A stretch of 12,661 nucleotides of DNA from CAZLBV01 sp964557845 (GTDB lineage: Bacteria > Acidobacteriota > Aminicenantia > Aminicenantales > Aminicenantaceae), in assembly GCA_964557845.1 (NCBI GenBank), contig CAZLBV010000297.1, positions 1 through 12,661 of the forward strand, given 5' to 3'. Positions 6,899 to 12,661 of the stretch are shown piece after piece. A model generated the notes under the pieces. It had not been told where the DNA came from and ran no database searches. It worked only from the letters and a program-made list of their open reading frames with translations. The translations under genes were made by a program, and so were the position numbers. How positions within the stretch are numbered: position 1 is the first letter of the stretch; the number at the start of each line of letters is the position of its first letter.

Positions 6899-8071
6899 TT
6901 AATCATTCCATTTGAATAAATAACGTTTGTAGACAGGGTACCCGGTCTCCTTATCAGTTTCTCGTGTGTACATTTTTTCGCTCTTTATAATTATGGGAGT
7001 AATTCCCATCCAGATTTTCGCTTCATAGAAACCATCTTGATTAAAAATATCATATGCTGTAAGAATCTGACCTTCCTCTTCTTTTTTTTCATTCAATTCT
7101 ATCCAAAGGCTGCCTGAGTCATCCACGATCATTCTGCTAGTGACAGGTTTTAGTTCAGGCATCTCCGCATGTTCTTCGATCAAAGCCACCTGTTCCTCCG
7201 TAGATCCCTTTTTTCTAAAACCATCGAGATATTCTTTTTTATCCTGCTCTGTGACAGGAATGCGTTTATAAGGCCTGTCTATTTTCCGTATGAGTTTTCC
7301 TGTGTGGTCAAAAACCTCAATGAGATACTTATCATTTAGACAATGATAGAGCCTTTTATTATTCTGATCTCCCACCAGGATTGAATAGATATCGTATGGT
7401 TTTGAAAAACTGAACCTGCCCTTTACAAAAGCAGATTGACTGGCCTGAAATTCACCGTAGGAAAAAACCTCTTTTCCATCATATTCAAAAGCCTTAGCAA
7501 AAATTCTTCGTTTAAATTCCATTGGTTCTTGACCCGGCTCTAAGGTCATCTCTTCCCTTATGTAAAAAGAATCTGCGCATAGATAGACATCATAGCATCG
7601 CTGAACCTTATGACTGCTTATGAATTGTCCGTCCGTATGCAATAAAGAGATCCGTCTTTCTCCCCAATCTAAAACCAGGAGACGGCCATCCGGCAAGAGC
7701 ATAAGCCTTCCAATACTTTGAAACTCACCCGGACCGCTTCCCTTTCGGCCGATGCTGTGGACCATATGGCCAGCCGGATCAAATACCTTGATCTGCATGT
7801 CCCCCAGGTCGGAAATATATATATTTTCATTCCTATCTACTAAAAACCAACCTGGTTGAAAAAGCACAATATTCTTTTCCTCATCTTCAACTCCGATGGA
7901 CAATTCCTCTTCCAAGTATATCGTCCTATCCGGGTTTAGAGATGTTTCTAAGTTATGAATATATTCGATCCCATCAATAACTTCTAATGCGGCAGTATTA
8001 TCTGATTTCTGGGAACAGGCAGAATATAAGCAAAAAACCAGAATTAATAAACAAAGCGCACATTTTTTCAT
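6899..8071 (-). CDS. Six-bladed beta-propeller lipoprotein
   Basis: The product has 390 residues. It has a lipoprotein-like signal peptide with the candidate lipidated Cys19 (CLYSAC; Tyr at -3 is a poor lipobox position). After a linker, WFLVDRNENIYISDLGDMQIKVFD and GRKGSGPGEF (108-117) mark the first blades, followed by LMLLPDGRLLVLDWGERRISLL and later repeated strand-rich units. This is the six-bladed beta-propeller family (NHL-like, DUF5128 related), usually on the cell surface or in the periplasm; its ligands are not known. GGGGAG before ATG 8071 supports the start. It shares signal, GIEYIHN, LSIGVEDEE and GPGEF features with the frameshifted gene at 11082-12289, so the two are paralogs. 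It is probably transcribed alone; a stem-loop lies upstream at 8210-8237. Confidence 0.82.
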   Translation of the reverse strand: MKKCALCLLILVFCLYSACSQKSDNTAALEVIDGIEYIHNLETSLNPDRTIYLEEELSIGVEDEEKNIVLFQPGWFLVDRNENIYISDLGDMQIKVFDPAGHMVHSIGRKGSGPGEFQSIGRLMLLPDGRLLVLDWGERRISLLHTDGQFISSHKVQRCYDVYLCADSFYIREEMTLEPGQEPMEFKRRIFAKAFEYDGKEVFSYGEFQASQSAFVKGRFSFSKPYDIYSILVGDQNNKRLYHCLNDKYLIEVFDHTGKLIRKIDRPYKRIPVTEQDKKEYLDGFRKKGSTEEQVALIEEHAEMPELKPVTSRMIVDDSGSLWIELNEKKEEEGQILTAYDIFNQDGFYEAKIWMGITPIIIKSEKMYTRETDKETGYPVYKRYLFKWND

Positions 8072-8209
8072 TTTAACTCCCCCAAATTTTCATAATATCA
8101 ACTTTTTTAATACTAACACAACAGCTTAAAAATGCCAGTTTTTTCATCTACCATTATGCAGAGAGACAAAGCCGTTCTCTTTTTTGACAGATATCTTGCG
8201 CTGGGCGGA

Positions 8210-8237
8210 GAAGAATCCAAGGTTAAAAAGATTCTTC
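8210..8237. terminator. Stem-loop after the DUF4405 gene, weak terminator candidate
   Basis: GAAGAATC (8210-8217) and GATTCTTC (8230-8237) form a perfect eight-base stem with a 12-base loop, 19 bases past the DUF4405 stop (minus strand). No T tract follows on that strand, so intrinsic termination is doubtful; an RNA-stabilising or processing hairpin is equally possible. Confidence 0.35.
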
Positions 8238-8255
8238 AATGAGTTTTAGTTCAGA

Positions 8256-8888
8256 TCAGGGATCGGGGATGCCCTGGAGAATAAGACCAAAAAGATTCTG
8301 AGGAGATAAATTGTTTTGATTGGCGATTTTCTCGAGCGAATCATCAGATGCAGCCGCTTTGATCCCCTTAACATTTAAAATTCTGAGGATATAGTCAACC
8401 GAAACCCCGAGAAAATCCGAAATTTCCTTCAGTGTGCGCTTTTCAAAATCAGGCACAGGAGGTTGAACTTTAACCACTATAGTGCCATCTTTAATATTGC
8501 TGCGCCACTCCATCAAGTTAGATGCGGGAGGAAGCTGGAGAACGGCAATAATGAATACCAATAAAACCAGTGCTGCCGCTGCTGCCGGTTCGAACCGGAA
8601 ACCTCTTTTTACTGCAATTCTACCGGAAAGATAGTGCAGTAAGGGCTTCCAGTTAAGCACTAAATGAATGGCGGCAATAACCAGAAATAGAACACAAAAA
8701 ACAGTGTGAATCCCTTCCCAGCCTTTTTTATCGATTCCCAATATATTCCATCCGGTCCAGCTGGCAATGCTTCCTTCAGGACGCAAATACATCATCAAGC
8801 CGGAAAAAGCCAACAGCAGAAAAGACAATAAAATACTAAACGAGATAAAGGGACGTATTCGGAAGTTTCTTTTTTTGTGTTCAGTCAC
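8256..8888 (-). CDS. DUF4405 (cytochrome b561-like) membrane protein with duplicated C-terminal helix motif
   Basis: The product has 210 residues. Three transmembrane helices lie near 13-35, 59-80 and 103-120. The second carries His61 and His75, the spacing seen in DUF4405 (HxxxxxxxxxxxxxH) proteins, where histidines are thought to bind haem. This family occurs beside FMN-transfer and iron-sulfur electron-transfer genes, but none is adjacent here. After the third helix a soluble tail has two similar units, TLKEISDFLGVSVDYILRIL (152-171) and SLEKIANQNNLSPQNLFGLI (184-203). Start is GTG 8888, because an in-frame TAA sits 9 bases upstream; there is no good ribosome site. Electron-transfer function is family inference. 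Confidence 0.72.
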   Translation of the reverse strand: MTEHKKRNFRIRPFISFSILLSFLLLAFSGLMMYLRPEGSIASWTGWNILGIDKKGWEGIHTVFCVLFLVIAAIHLVLNWKPLLHYLSGRIAVKRGFRFEPAAAAALVLLVFIIAVLQLPPASNLMEWRSNIKDGTIVVKVQPPVPDFEKRTLKEISDFLGVSVDYILRILNVKGIKAAASDDSLEKIANQNNLSPQNLFGLILQGIPDP

Positions 8889-8897
8889 TTTTTCGTT

Positions 8898-8927
8898 TTA
8901 CTCATTCAGCCGGAACAATTTCATCAT
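8898..8927 (-). other. Nine-codon ORF in frame ahead of the DUF4405 start
   Basis: On the minus strand an ORF reads MMKLFRLNE then TAA, in the same frame as the GTG start of the DUF4405 gene and nine bases before it, with AGCAGG directly before its first ATG. It could be a leader peptide, or the original N-terminus cut by a stop mutation. Nothing else supports translation. Confidence 0.2.
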
Positions 8928-9036
8928 CCTGCTGGGCTACTCTATGTAAACTGGAATTATTATTTAAAAATTTGACTTATAATAATAACAGCTTCGGGGA
9001 GATTTGTTAAGTGATTTTAAATTCTCTAAAAAAATA

Positions 9037-9064
9037 TTGACAAATGAGATTTTAAATGTATATT
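9037..9064 (+). promoter_or_regulatory. Candidate promoter of the XRE-EIIA gene
   Basis: TTGACA (9037-9042), a 16-base spacer and TATATT (9059-9064), placing the start near 9071. This lies 36 bases before the ATG at 9100. Confidence 0.55.
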
Positions 9065-9069
9065 GTTTA

Positions 9070-9082
9070 GTTAACACTTAAC
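9070..9082 (+). promoter_or_regulatory. Operator candidate GTTAA-CAC-TTAAC
   Basis: A perfect inverted repeat with five-base arms around CAC covers the likely transcription start of the XRE-EIIA gene. A second half-site GTTAAGTG at 9006-9013 is the reverse complement of CACTTAAC (9075-9082) and lies on the other side of the promoter. This suits binding by an XRE repressor, possibly self-regulation, but no protein-site match is proven. Confidence 0.45.
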
Positions 9083-9099
9083 ATTAAAAGAAGAATAAT

Positions 9100-10020
9100 A
9101 TGTATGAATTGATGTTCGGACATACTTTAAGAATGCTGCGGACCACCGCCGGCATAAGCCTCAGGACTTTGGCAAAAAAAATTGATGTTTCTCCTGCATA
9201 TCTTTCTCAAATTGAACTCGGCAAGCTGCCTCCTCCAACTCACTACCGCATAACAAAAATCGCTGAAACAATCGGAATCCCGGTTTCATTGCTGAAGGAA
9301 ATGAGCCACCGATTAAATCCTGAAACTGATTCGCTGCTGAGGGGGCATCAAGAACTGAATGATCTTATCAAAGTTATTTCCGAAATCAGATTAGAATCAA
9401 AGGAAATTTCAGAAATTATGGGGCTTATGCGTATCCTAGGAGGGGATGGTTTTTGCAAACTGATCCATTATGGTAAAGACAATTTTCTCGATTTCATAGA
9501 AGAGGGAGATACTCATCGCTCTTTTGAAGATACGTTCCCTTCTAAAAAGCAATTAGTCTCATCAGAGATAACGAATCCACATCTTGTTTTCAAACAACTT
9601 GAATTTAAAAATAAAAGTAAATTATTACGATTCCTGATAGAAAAAGTCGGTATTATTTATAATTTTCTAAACACTGATCATATTTACAATGAACTGATGA
9701 TCAAAGAAGCTGAAACTTCCTCGGGTTTGGGGAATGGAGCTGCGATCCCCCATCTATTTGTCGATGGACTTGACCAGACAATTATTTCGGTTGCGAGAAT
9801 CCCAAAGGGTATTGATTTTAGTGCCATAGATGATAAACCGGTTTTCCTTGTCTGCCTTATGCTCAGCAATCCTGATTCCCATCAACGGCATTTGAATTTA
9901 TTGGCTTATTTTGCCCGGAAATTTCAAATGCCTAGTTTTATAGATGATATTTTAATGGCAAATTCTAAAAAAAGAATTTTATCACTGCTAATTGGTGCAG
10001 ATTTAGTAAGCACCAATTAA
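9100..10020 (+). CDS. XRE-family HTH regulator fused to PTS EIIA type-2 domain
   Basis: The product has 306 residues. Residues 7-62 are a Cro/CI-type helix-turn-helix (FGHTLRMLRTTAGISLRTLAKK, then SPAYLSQIELGK). A linker of about 100 residues follows, with no clear family. Residues 174-298 match the fructose/mannitol-type EIIA domain (PTS IIA-2): LIEKVGIIYNF, then GNGAAIPH with H218 at the phosphoacceptor position, and the second conserved His near HLNLLAYFAR (H264). The domain has no EIIB or EIIC nearby, so it should act as a phosphorylation sensor rather than a sugar carrier, with the HTH as output. SD is weak (AGAAG). It heads a likely operon with the zinc mini-protein 60 bases downstream and is divergent from the DUF4405 gene. 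Confidence 0.83.
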   Translation: MYELMFGHTLRMLRTTAGISLRTLAKKIDVSPAYLSQIELGKLPPPTHYRITKIAETIGIPVSLLKEMSHRLNPETDSLLRGHQELNDLIKVISEIRLESKEISEIMGLMRILGGDGFCKLIHYGKDNFLDFIEEGDTHRSFEDTFPSKKQLVSSEITNPHLVFKQLEFKNKSKLLRFLIEKVGIIYNFLNTDHIYNELMIKEAETSSGLGNGAAIPHLFVDGLDQTIISVARIPKGIDFSAIDDKPVFLVCLMLSNPDSHQRHLNLLAYFARKFQMPSFIDDILMANSKKRILSLLIGADLVSTN

Positions 10021-10080
10021 ATCCAAGTATCAAGCCATTATGATAAATCAAATAAAATAATCTAATCGGAGGGACAAAAA

Positions 10081-10269
10081 ATGAATGAATTAGAAAAGGG
10101 TGATGTGTCCACCAGGTTCTCAGAGGAAATATCAAGTAAAAATGGTGAAGTTCCAAAAACCTACTGTGATGTGTGTTTCATTGCCTTCGGCAGTCAAGAA
10201 AAAAGGGTTTATTTGAATGACTCTGTGGTTCACCCGGACTGCGTCAATAAAATTAATTTTAAGTATTAA
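10081..10269 (+). CDS. LIM-like zinc-binding mini-protein (62 aa)
   Basis: A strong GGAGGG lies before ATG 10081. The protein has a polar N-terminus (about 25 residues) and a single cluster C29-x2-C32 (YCDVCFIAF) ... H51-x2-C54 (VVHPDCV), that is CxxC-x18-HxxC, the pattern of half a LIM domain or treble-clef knuckle that binds one zinc. No membrane segment or signal is present. It follows the XRE-EIIA gene closely and may be co-transcribed. It could be a partner or modulator of that regulator; function is not known. The Shine-Dalgarno and the Cys/His spacing argue that it is a real gene rather than chance. Confidence 0.65.
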   Translation: MNELEKGDVSTRFSEEISSKNGEVPKTYCDVCFIAFGSQEKRVYLNDSVVHPDCVNKINFKY

Positions 10270-10388
10270 ATACATGTACTCTTAGTGAACTTTCCCGATT
10301 TTCTAAGTCACAAAATCCAAATAATTTTCTCTTTTCACAACCTGGAATTCCGCCTGAGGATAGAACCAATCTCATATGGTAAATTATC

Positions 10389-10428
10389 TTGACTTACTTT
10401 TTATGCATCGATATACTAAGTGTAAGTC
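10389..10428 (+). promoter_or_regulatory. Toxin-antitoxin promoter with inverted-repeat operator
   Basis: TTGACT (10389-10394), a 17-base spacer and TATACT (10412-10417). GACTTAC (10391-10397) and GTAAGTC (10422-10428) form a perfect seven-base inverted repeat spanning the promoter, one arm on the -35 and one just after the -10. An AbrB-type antitoxin or its complex with the toxin would be expected to bind here. AAGGAGG (10435-10441) gives the antitoxin ribosome site. Confidence 0.6.
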
Positions 10429-10445
10429 TTTAATAAGGAGGCGAA

Positions 10446-10652
10446 ATGGTTACCGTTACTGTTTCTTCAAAATACCAAGTAGTCATTCCCGTCGCTATTC
10501 GAGATAGATTAAATATCCGAGTTGGCCAAAAAATCCAGCTTATTCCTTACCAGAACCGCATTGAGTTCGTTCCAATCCAGGACATCCGAAAAATGCGAGG
10601 ATTCCTCAAAGGAATTGATACCGAGGTGCCCCGCGAAGAGGACCGCATATGA
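10446..10652 (+). CDS. vapB: AbrB/MazE-type antitoxin (VapB-like)
   Basis: The product has 68 residues. Residues 3-44 (VTVSSKYQVVIPVAIRDRL, then GQKIQLIPYQNRIEFVPI) form the swapped-hairpin AbrB DNA-binding fold. The C-terminal tail (IRKMRGFLKGID) would wrap the toxin. It binds its own promoter and neutralises the PIN toxin encoded next. The stop overlaps the toxin ATG (ATGA), the usual TA arrangement. Confidence 0.9.
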   Translation: MVTVTVSSKYQVVIPVAIRDRLNIRVGQKIQLIPYQNRIEFVPIQDIRKMRGFLKGIDTEVPREEDRI

Positions 10653-11023
10653 ACCTAGTTGATTCTTCGGGATGGCTCGAATATTTCGCAGATGGGAAAA
10701 ACGCTGATTTTTTTTCGAATGCCATTCAGAATTCGGATGAATTAATTGTATCCACGGTAAATATTTATGAAATATTTAAACGAATTCTACAGCAGCGTGA
10801 TGAAAACTCGGCTTTTCAGGCAATTGCAGTCATGCAACAGGGTCAAGTCGTTGATATAACCTCCACAATAGCCCTAAATGCAGCAAAGAATAGTATTGAT
10901 CTCAAGTTGCCTATGGCGGACAGCATAATATACACAACCGCTCAGATCCATAACGCGGTGCTATGGACCCAGGACAACCATTTTAAAAATTTGGCCGGCG
11001 TGAAATTTAAAGGTAAAAGATAA
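10649..11023 (+). CDS. vapC: PIN-domain toxin ribonuclease (VapC-like)
   Basis: The product has 124 residues, near the usual VapC length. It has the four acidic positions of a PIN nuclease: D5 (NLVDSSGWLEYF), E41 (VNIYEIFKR), D91 (LPMADSIIY) and D109 (WTQDNHF), which bind magnesium and cut RNA. It is translationally coupled to the antitoxin by a four-base overlap. The target RNA is not inferable. The site looks intact, so it is probably active when freed. Confidence 0.9.
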   Translation: MNLVDSSGWLEYFADGKNADFFSNAIQNSDELIVSTVNIYEIFKRILQQRDENSAFQAIAVMQQGQVVDITSTIALNAAKNSIDLKLPMADSIIYTTAQIHNAVLWTQDNHFKNLAGVKFKGKR

Positions 11024-11040
11024 AATACCTTAATTTTTTT
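11010..11040 (+). terminator. Intrinsic terminator of the VapBC operon
   Basis: AAGGTA (11010-11015) and TACCTT (11026-11031) pair around a 10-base loop, followed after AA by seven T (11034-11040). The vapC stop codon lies in the loop. The stem is only six bases, so efficiency is uncertain. Confidence 0.5.
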
Positions 11041-11081
11041 CCGATTAAAATGAATTTACTGCTTGTAGAATAAGCAAAGCA

Positions 11082-12289
11082 CTACGATATATAAGCCCGA
11101 ATCTCGTCCCAGTTGTTTATTCTGTACCTGATGACCCTCAAAGAGCCCGTGTCTTCATCTGATTTAATCCGGTAGAGGAAGCCGTTCTTAACCGCCTGGG
11201 GGACGAAATCAAGCTCTGTTTTGTACAAATAGATGCCGTCCGCACTGAATATGTCGAACGTCTGGATTTCATCCTCATCGAGCACGGATTTCCCTTTATG
11301 CACATAAATCCGCCCTTGATCGTCAGCAGTTAGGCCGGAAAAAAACGGGCGGTGGTCCGTAAACTGGCATGCCTCCATGATCACATCTTCCGGCCATTGC
11401 TGATTGCGTTGGGCCATATGGTTTCTTATTCCCTCGACAATTTCATCCTTTTCCCGGCTGCTTATGGAATGATAAGGTTCTTCCTTATGTATAATCAAAT
11501 CCAACTCGCCTTGGGCATTGAGGCGGGAAAGCCGGTAATCCGCCGAATGGCCATAAAGGAGGCTGGTGTATTTAAATGGCGCGATAGATAGCTCGTGGTT
11601 ATAATTATGGACCAGGATAAAAGCCATCCGCTGCCCCCTTCGCCTTCCCGGTTGACCGCTCTGACTTCCGCAAACTGGGCAATTTCCTCCAGTTCCTTAC
11701 CTTCCATATCGATTTTGACGATTTGCCTTATTCTGCCGTCTTCCCTGGAAGTGGTAGTGACTCCGTAAATAGTGTTTTCCGGAGACACCCAAAAATTAAA
11801 AACGCGGTTGGCGAGAGTAATGCCCTTTTCAAATACGCCCTCCGTATTGAATTTCTGGATTTGCGTACCGCTTGACACATAGATTTGATTCCCTTGGTCT
11901 ATATAGAAGCCGTACATGCTGTCAAATTCGCCTGGGCCCTGTCCCTTTTTCCCAATGGTCTGAACGTATTCCCCCTTTGGATCAAACTTCTGAATCCGGG
12001 AGTTGCCGCCATCCATCACATATATATTTCCTTCGGAGTCAACACCCAGCCTGAAAGCCCTGTAGAAAAAATACTGCTCATCATCCTCATTGCCTATACT
12101 TAAGTCCTGCTCCAGGTCCAACTCCAGCTCTCCGTAAAAAGGCGCTTCCGGATTATGGACGATGCGAACGCCGTCTTTTTCTTCGACAGCACCCTGCCAT
12201 TCTCCCTTATCGTTTTTTTCGCCTTGGCAGCCCGTCATTAAAAAAAAGACCCATATGCTTATAAATAGAATGATAATTTTATTTTTCAT
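11082..12289 (-). pseudogene. Six-bladed beta-propeller lipoprotein, split by a one-base frameshift
   Basis: The N-terminal part starts at ATG 12289 with a signal peptide ending LMTGC (lipid Cys21), then VRIVHNPEAP, LSIGNEDDE, LGVDSEGNIYVMDGGNSRIQ and GKKGQGPGEF (113-122), homologous to the protein at 6899-8071. The frame is lost near 11634-11638, a run of five G (minus strand) in GAAGGGGGCAGC. Adding one G makes the frame continue as EGGQRMAFILVHNYNHELSIAP into the C-terminal part to a TAG at 11082-11084. The gap of 1208 bases plus one gives 403 codons, close to the paralog. Either a sequencing error in a homopolymer, a phase-variable gene, or a real pseudogene; the rest is well conserved, which favours a recent or artefactual lesion. 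Confidence 0.8.
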
Positions 12290-12338
12290 GATTTTCCTCT
12301 TTTATGTTCTTCCCACTGGTTTGAAACGCAGTCAAATA

Positions 12339-12368
12339 ATTATATATTTGGAGAGTCATGCGGGTCAA
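12339..12368 (-). promoter_or_regulatory. Candidate promoter of the frameshifted propeller gene
   Basis: On the minus strand TTGACC (12363-12368), an 18-base spacer and TATAAT (12339-12344), about 50 bases before ATG 12289. AGAGGA precedes the start. It suggests the gene is still transcribed from its own promoter. Confidence 0.5.
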
Positions 12369-12384
12369 TAATAACTTGAATGAA

Positions 12385-12477
12385 CCCCCCTGTTATCCCA
12401 TAGCCGCGAAGCGGTGAAGGGGATCTTAGACTGCTCCGGCTGAAGTGACGACTTCGATTCATTAAGATAAAGGGGTC
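12385..12477. repeat. Stem-loop-rich intergenic stretch ending in a repeated 15-mer
   Basis: This covers part of the gene-free tail 12290-12661. A nested hairpin has outer arms ATCCC (12395-12399) and GGGAT (12420-12424) around CCGC-GAA-GCGG (12404-12414). A second hairpin is GAAGT-GACG-ACTTC (12442-12455). TAAGATAAAGGGGTC (12463-12477) matches the loop of the 6810-6856 palindrome exactly on the other strand. Could be an RNA gene, a REP-like repeat or a transposon remnant; no coding frame explains it. Confidence 0.4.
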
Positions 12478-12616
12478 GATTTAAATCTAGCTTGGCTGAC
12501 TTATTTTACTGAAAAAGAAAGAGTTATAAATTCATCCTCTCTGGGAAGTTTTCCTTAAAGCGAATTTATTGCCCTAAAAATTCATTTTAAGATTTTCCAT
12601 TATATTTCAATTAAAA

Positions 12617-12633
12617 CTTAAAGTATCTTTAAG
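12617..12633. repeat. Perfect palindrome CTTAAAG-TAT-CTTTAAG
   Basis: Two seven-base arms around TAT in AT-rich DNA with no gene. No T tract follows, so an operator for a gene beyond the window edge is more likely than a terminator. GATTTT-CTT-AAAATC (12647-12661) is a further palindrome at the very edge. The bases from 12478 to 12616 show no supported feature. Confidence 0.35.
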
Positions 12634-12661
12634 CATGTTGATGTAAGATTTTCTTAAAATC

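Noticed and set aside
8161..8186. AGAGA/TCTCT hairpin followed by six T on the plus strand
   Set aside because: No plus-strand gene ends here, so a terminator role has no transcript to act on; the stem is only five bases.
11082..11627. Separate 181-residue gene starting at ATG 11627
   Set aside because: It is the downstream part of the frameshifted propeller gene; there is no own promoter or ribosome site, and one added G joins it to the upstream frame.
1..12661. CRISPR arrays, tRNA, rRNA, transposase genes
   Set aside because: No spaced direct repeats, cloverleaf or rRNA-like sequence was found, and no frame resembles a transposase.

Overview
The window is an ordinary-looking bacterial chromosome segment, moderately AT-rich, using the standard code and Shine-Dalgarno starts. 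It carries housekeeping genes (lepA, tatA), secreted or lipid-anchored beta-propeller proteins, a nutrient-uptake operon and a toxin-antitoxin pair. Two six-bladed beta-propeller lipoproteins with a GxGPGEF motif, a WbdD-like methyltransferase, a DUF2807 protein and a DUF4405 cytochrome-like protein suggest an uncultured anaerobic lineage such as Candidatus Aminicenantes. That assignment is inference from gene content only, with low to moderate confidence.

Layout. Positions 1-1238 (minus) hold most of lepA, cut by the window edge. A divergent promoter region separates it from tatA (1410-1610, plus), whose stop overlaps the start of a coiled-coil plus SAM-methyltransferase protein (1610-2815). 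Converging on that is a DUF2807 surface protein built of SSSGD repeats with a 20-residue period (2822-3637, minus). Next is a three-gene minus-strand operon with 4-base overlaps (6713 to 3848): a YhdT-like small membrane protein, a PanF-like sodium:solute symporter and a dipeptide epimerase of the enolase superfamily. It lies behind a promoter that overlaps a long imperfect palindrome. A beta-propeller lipoprotein (6899-8071) and a DUF4405 membrane protein (8256-8888) follow on the minus strand.

From 9037 the plus strand holds a regulatory block. An XRE repressor-like protein is fused to a PTS EIIA type-2 domain (9100-10020) and has a palindromic operator candidate at its own promoter. A 62-residue LIM-like zinc-binding mini-protein (10081-10269) follows, then a VapBC-type toxin-antitoxin operon (10446-11023) with an inverted-repeat operator and a terminator. 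On the minus strand after it is a second beta-propeller lipoprotein, split by a one-base frameshift in a G5 run (11082-12289). The last 372 bases contain its promoter, a stem-loop-rich stretch, a 15-base sequence shared exactly with the loop of the palindrome at 6810-6856, and palindromes of unknown purpose.

How the genes may work together. The symporter operon would import a small carboxylate or peptide-like nutrient and epimerise a dipeptide. The XRE-EIIA protein looks like a regulator that reads PTS phosphorylation without an adjacent sugar permease. The symporter-epimerase operon, the EIIA fusion with its zinc mini-protein, and the palindrome/15-mer pair are the most worthwhile leads. No CRISPR array, tRNA, rRNA or intact transposase gene was seen.
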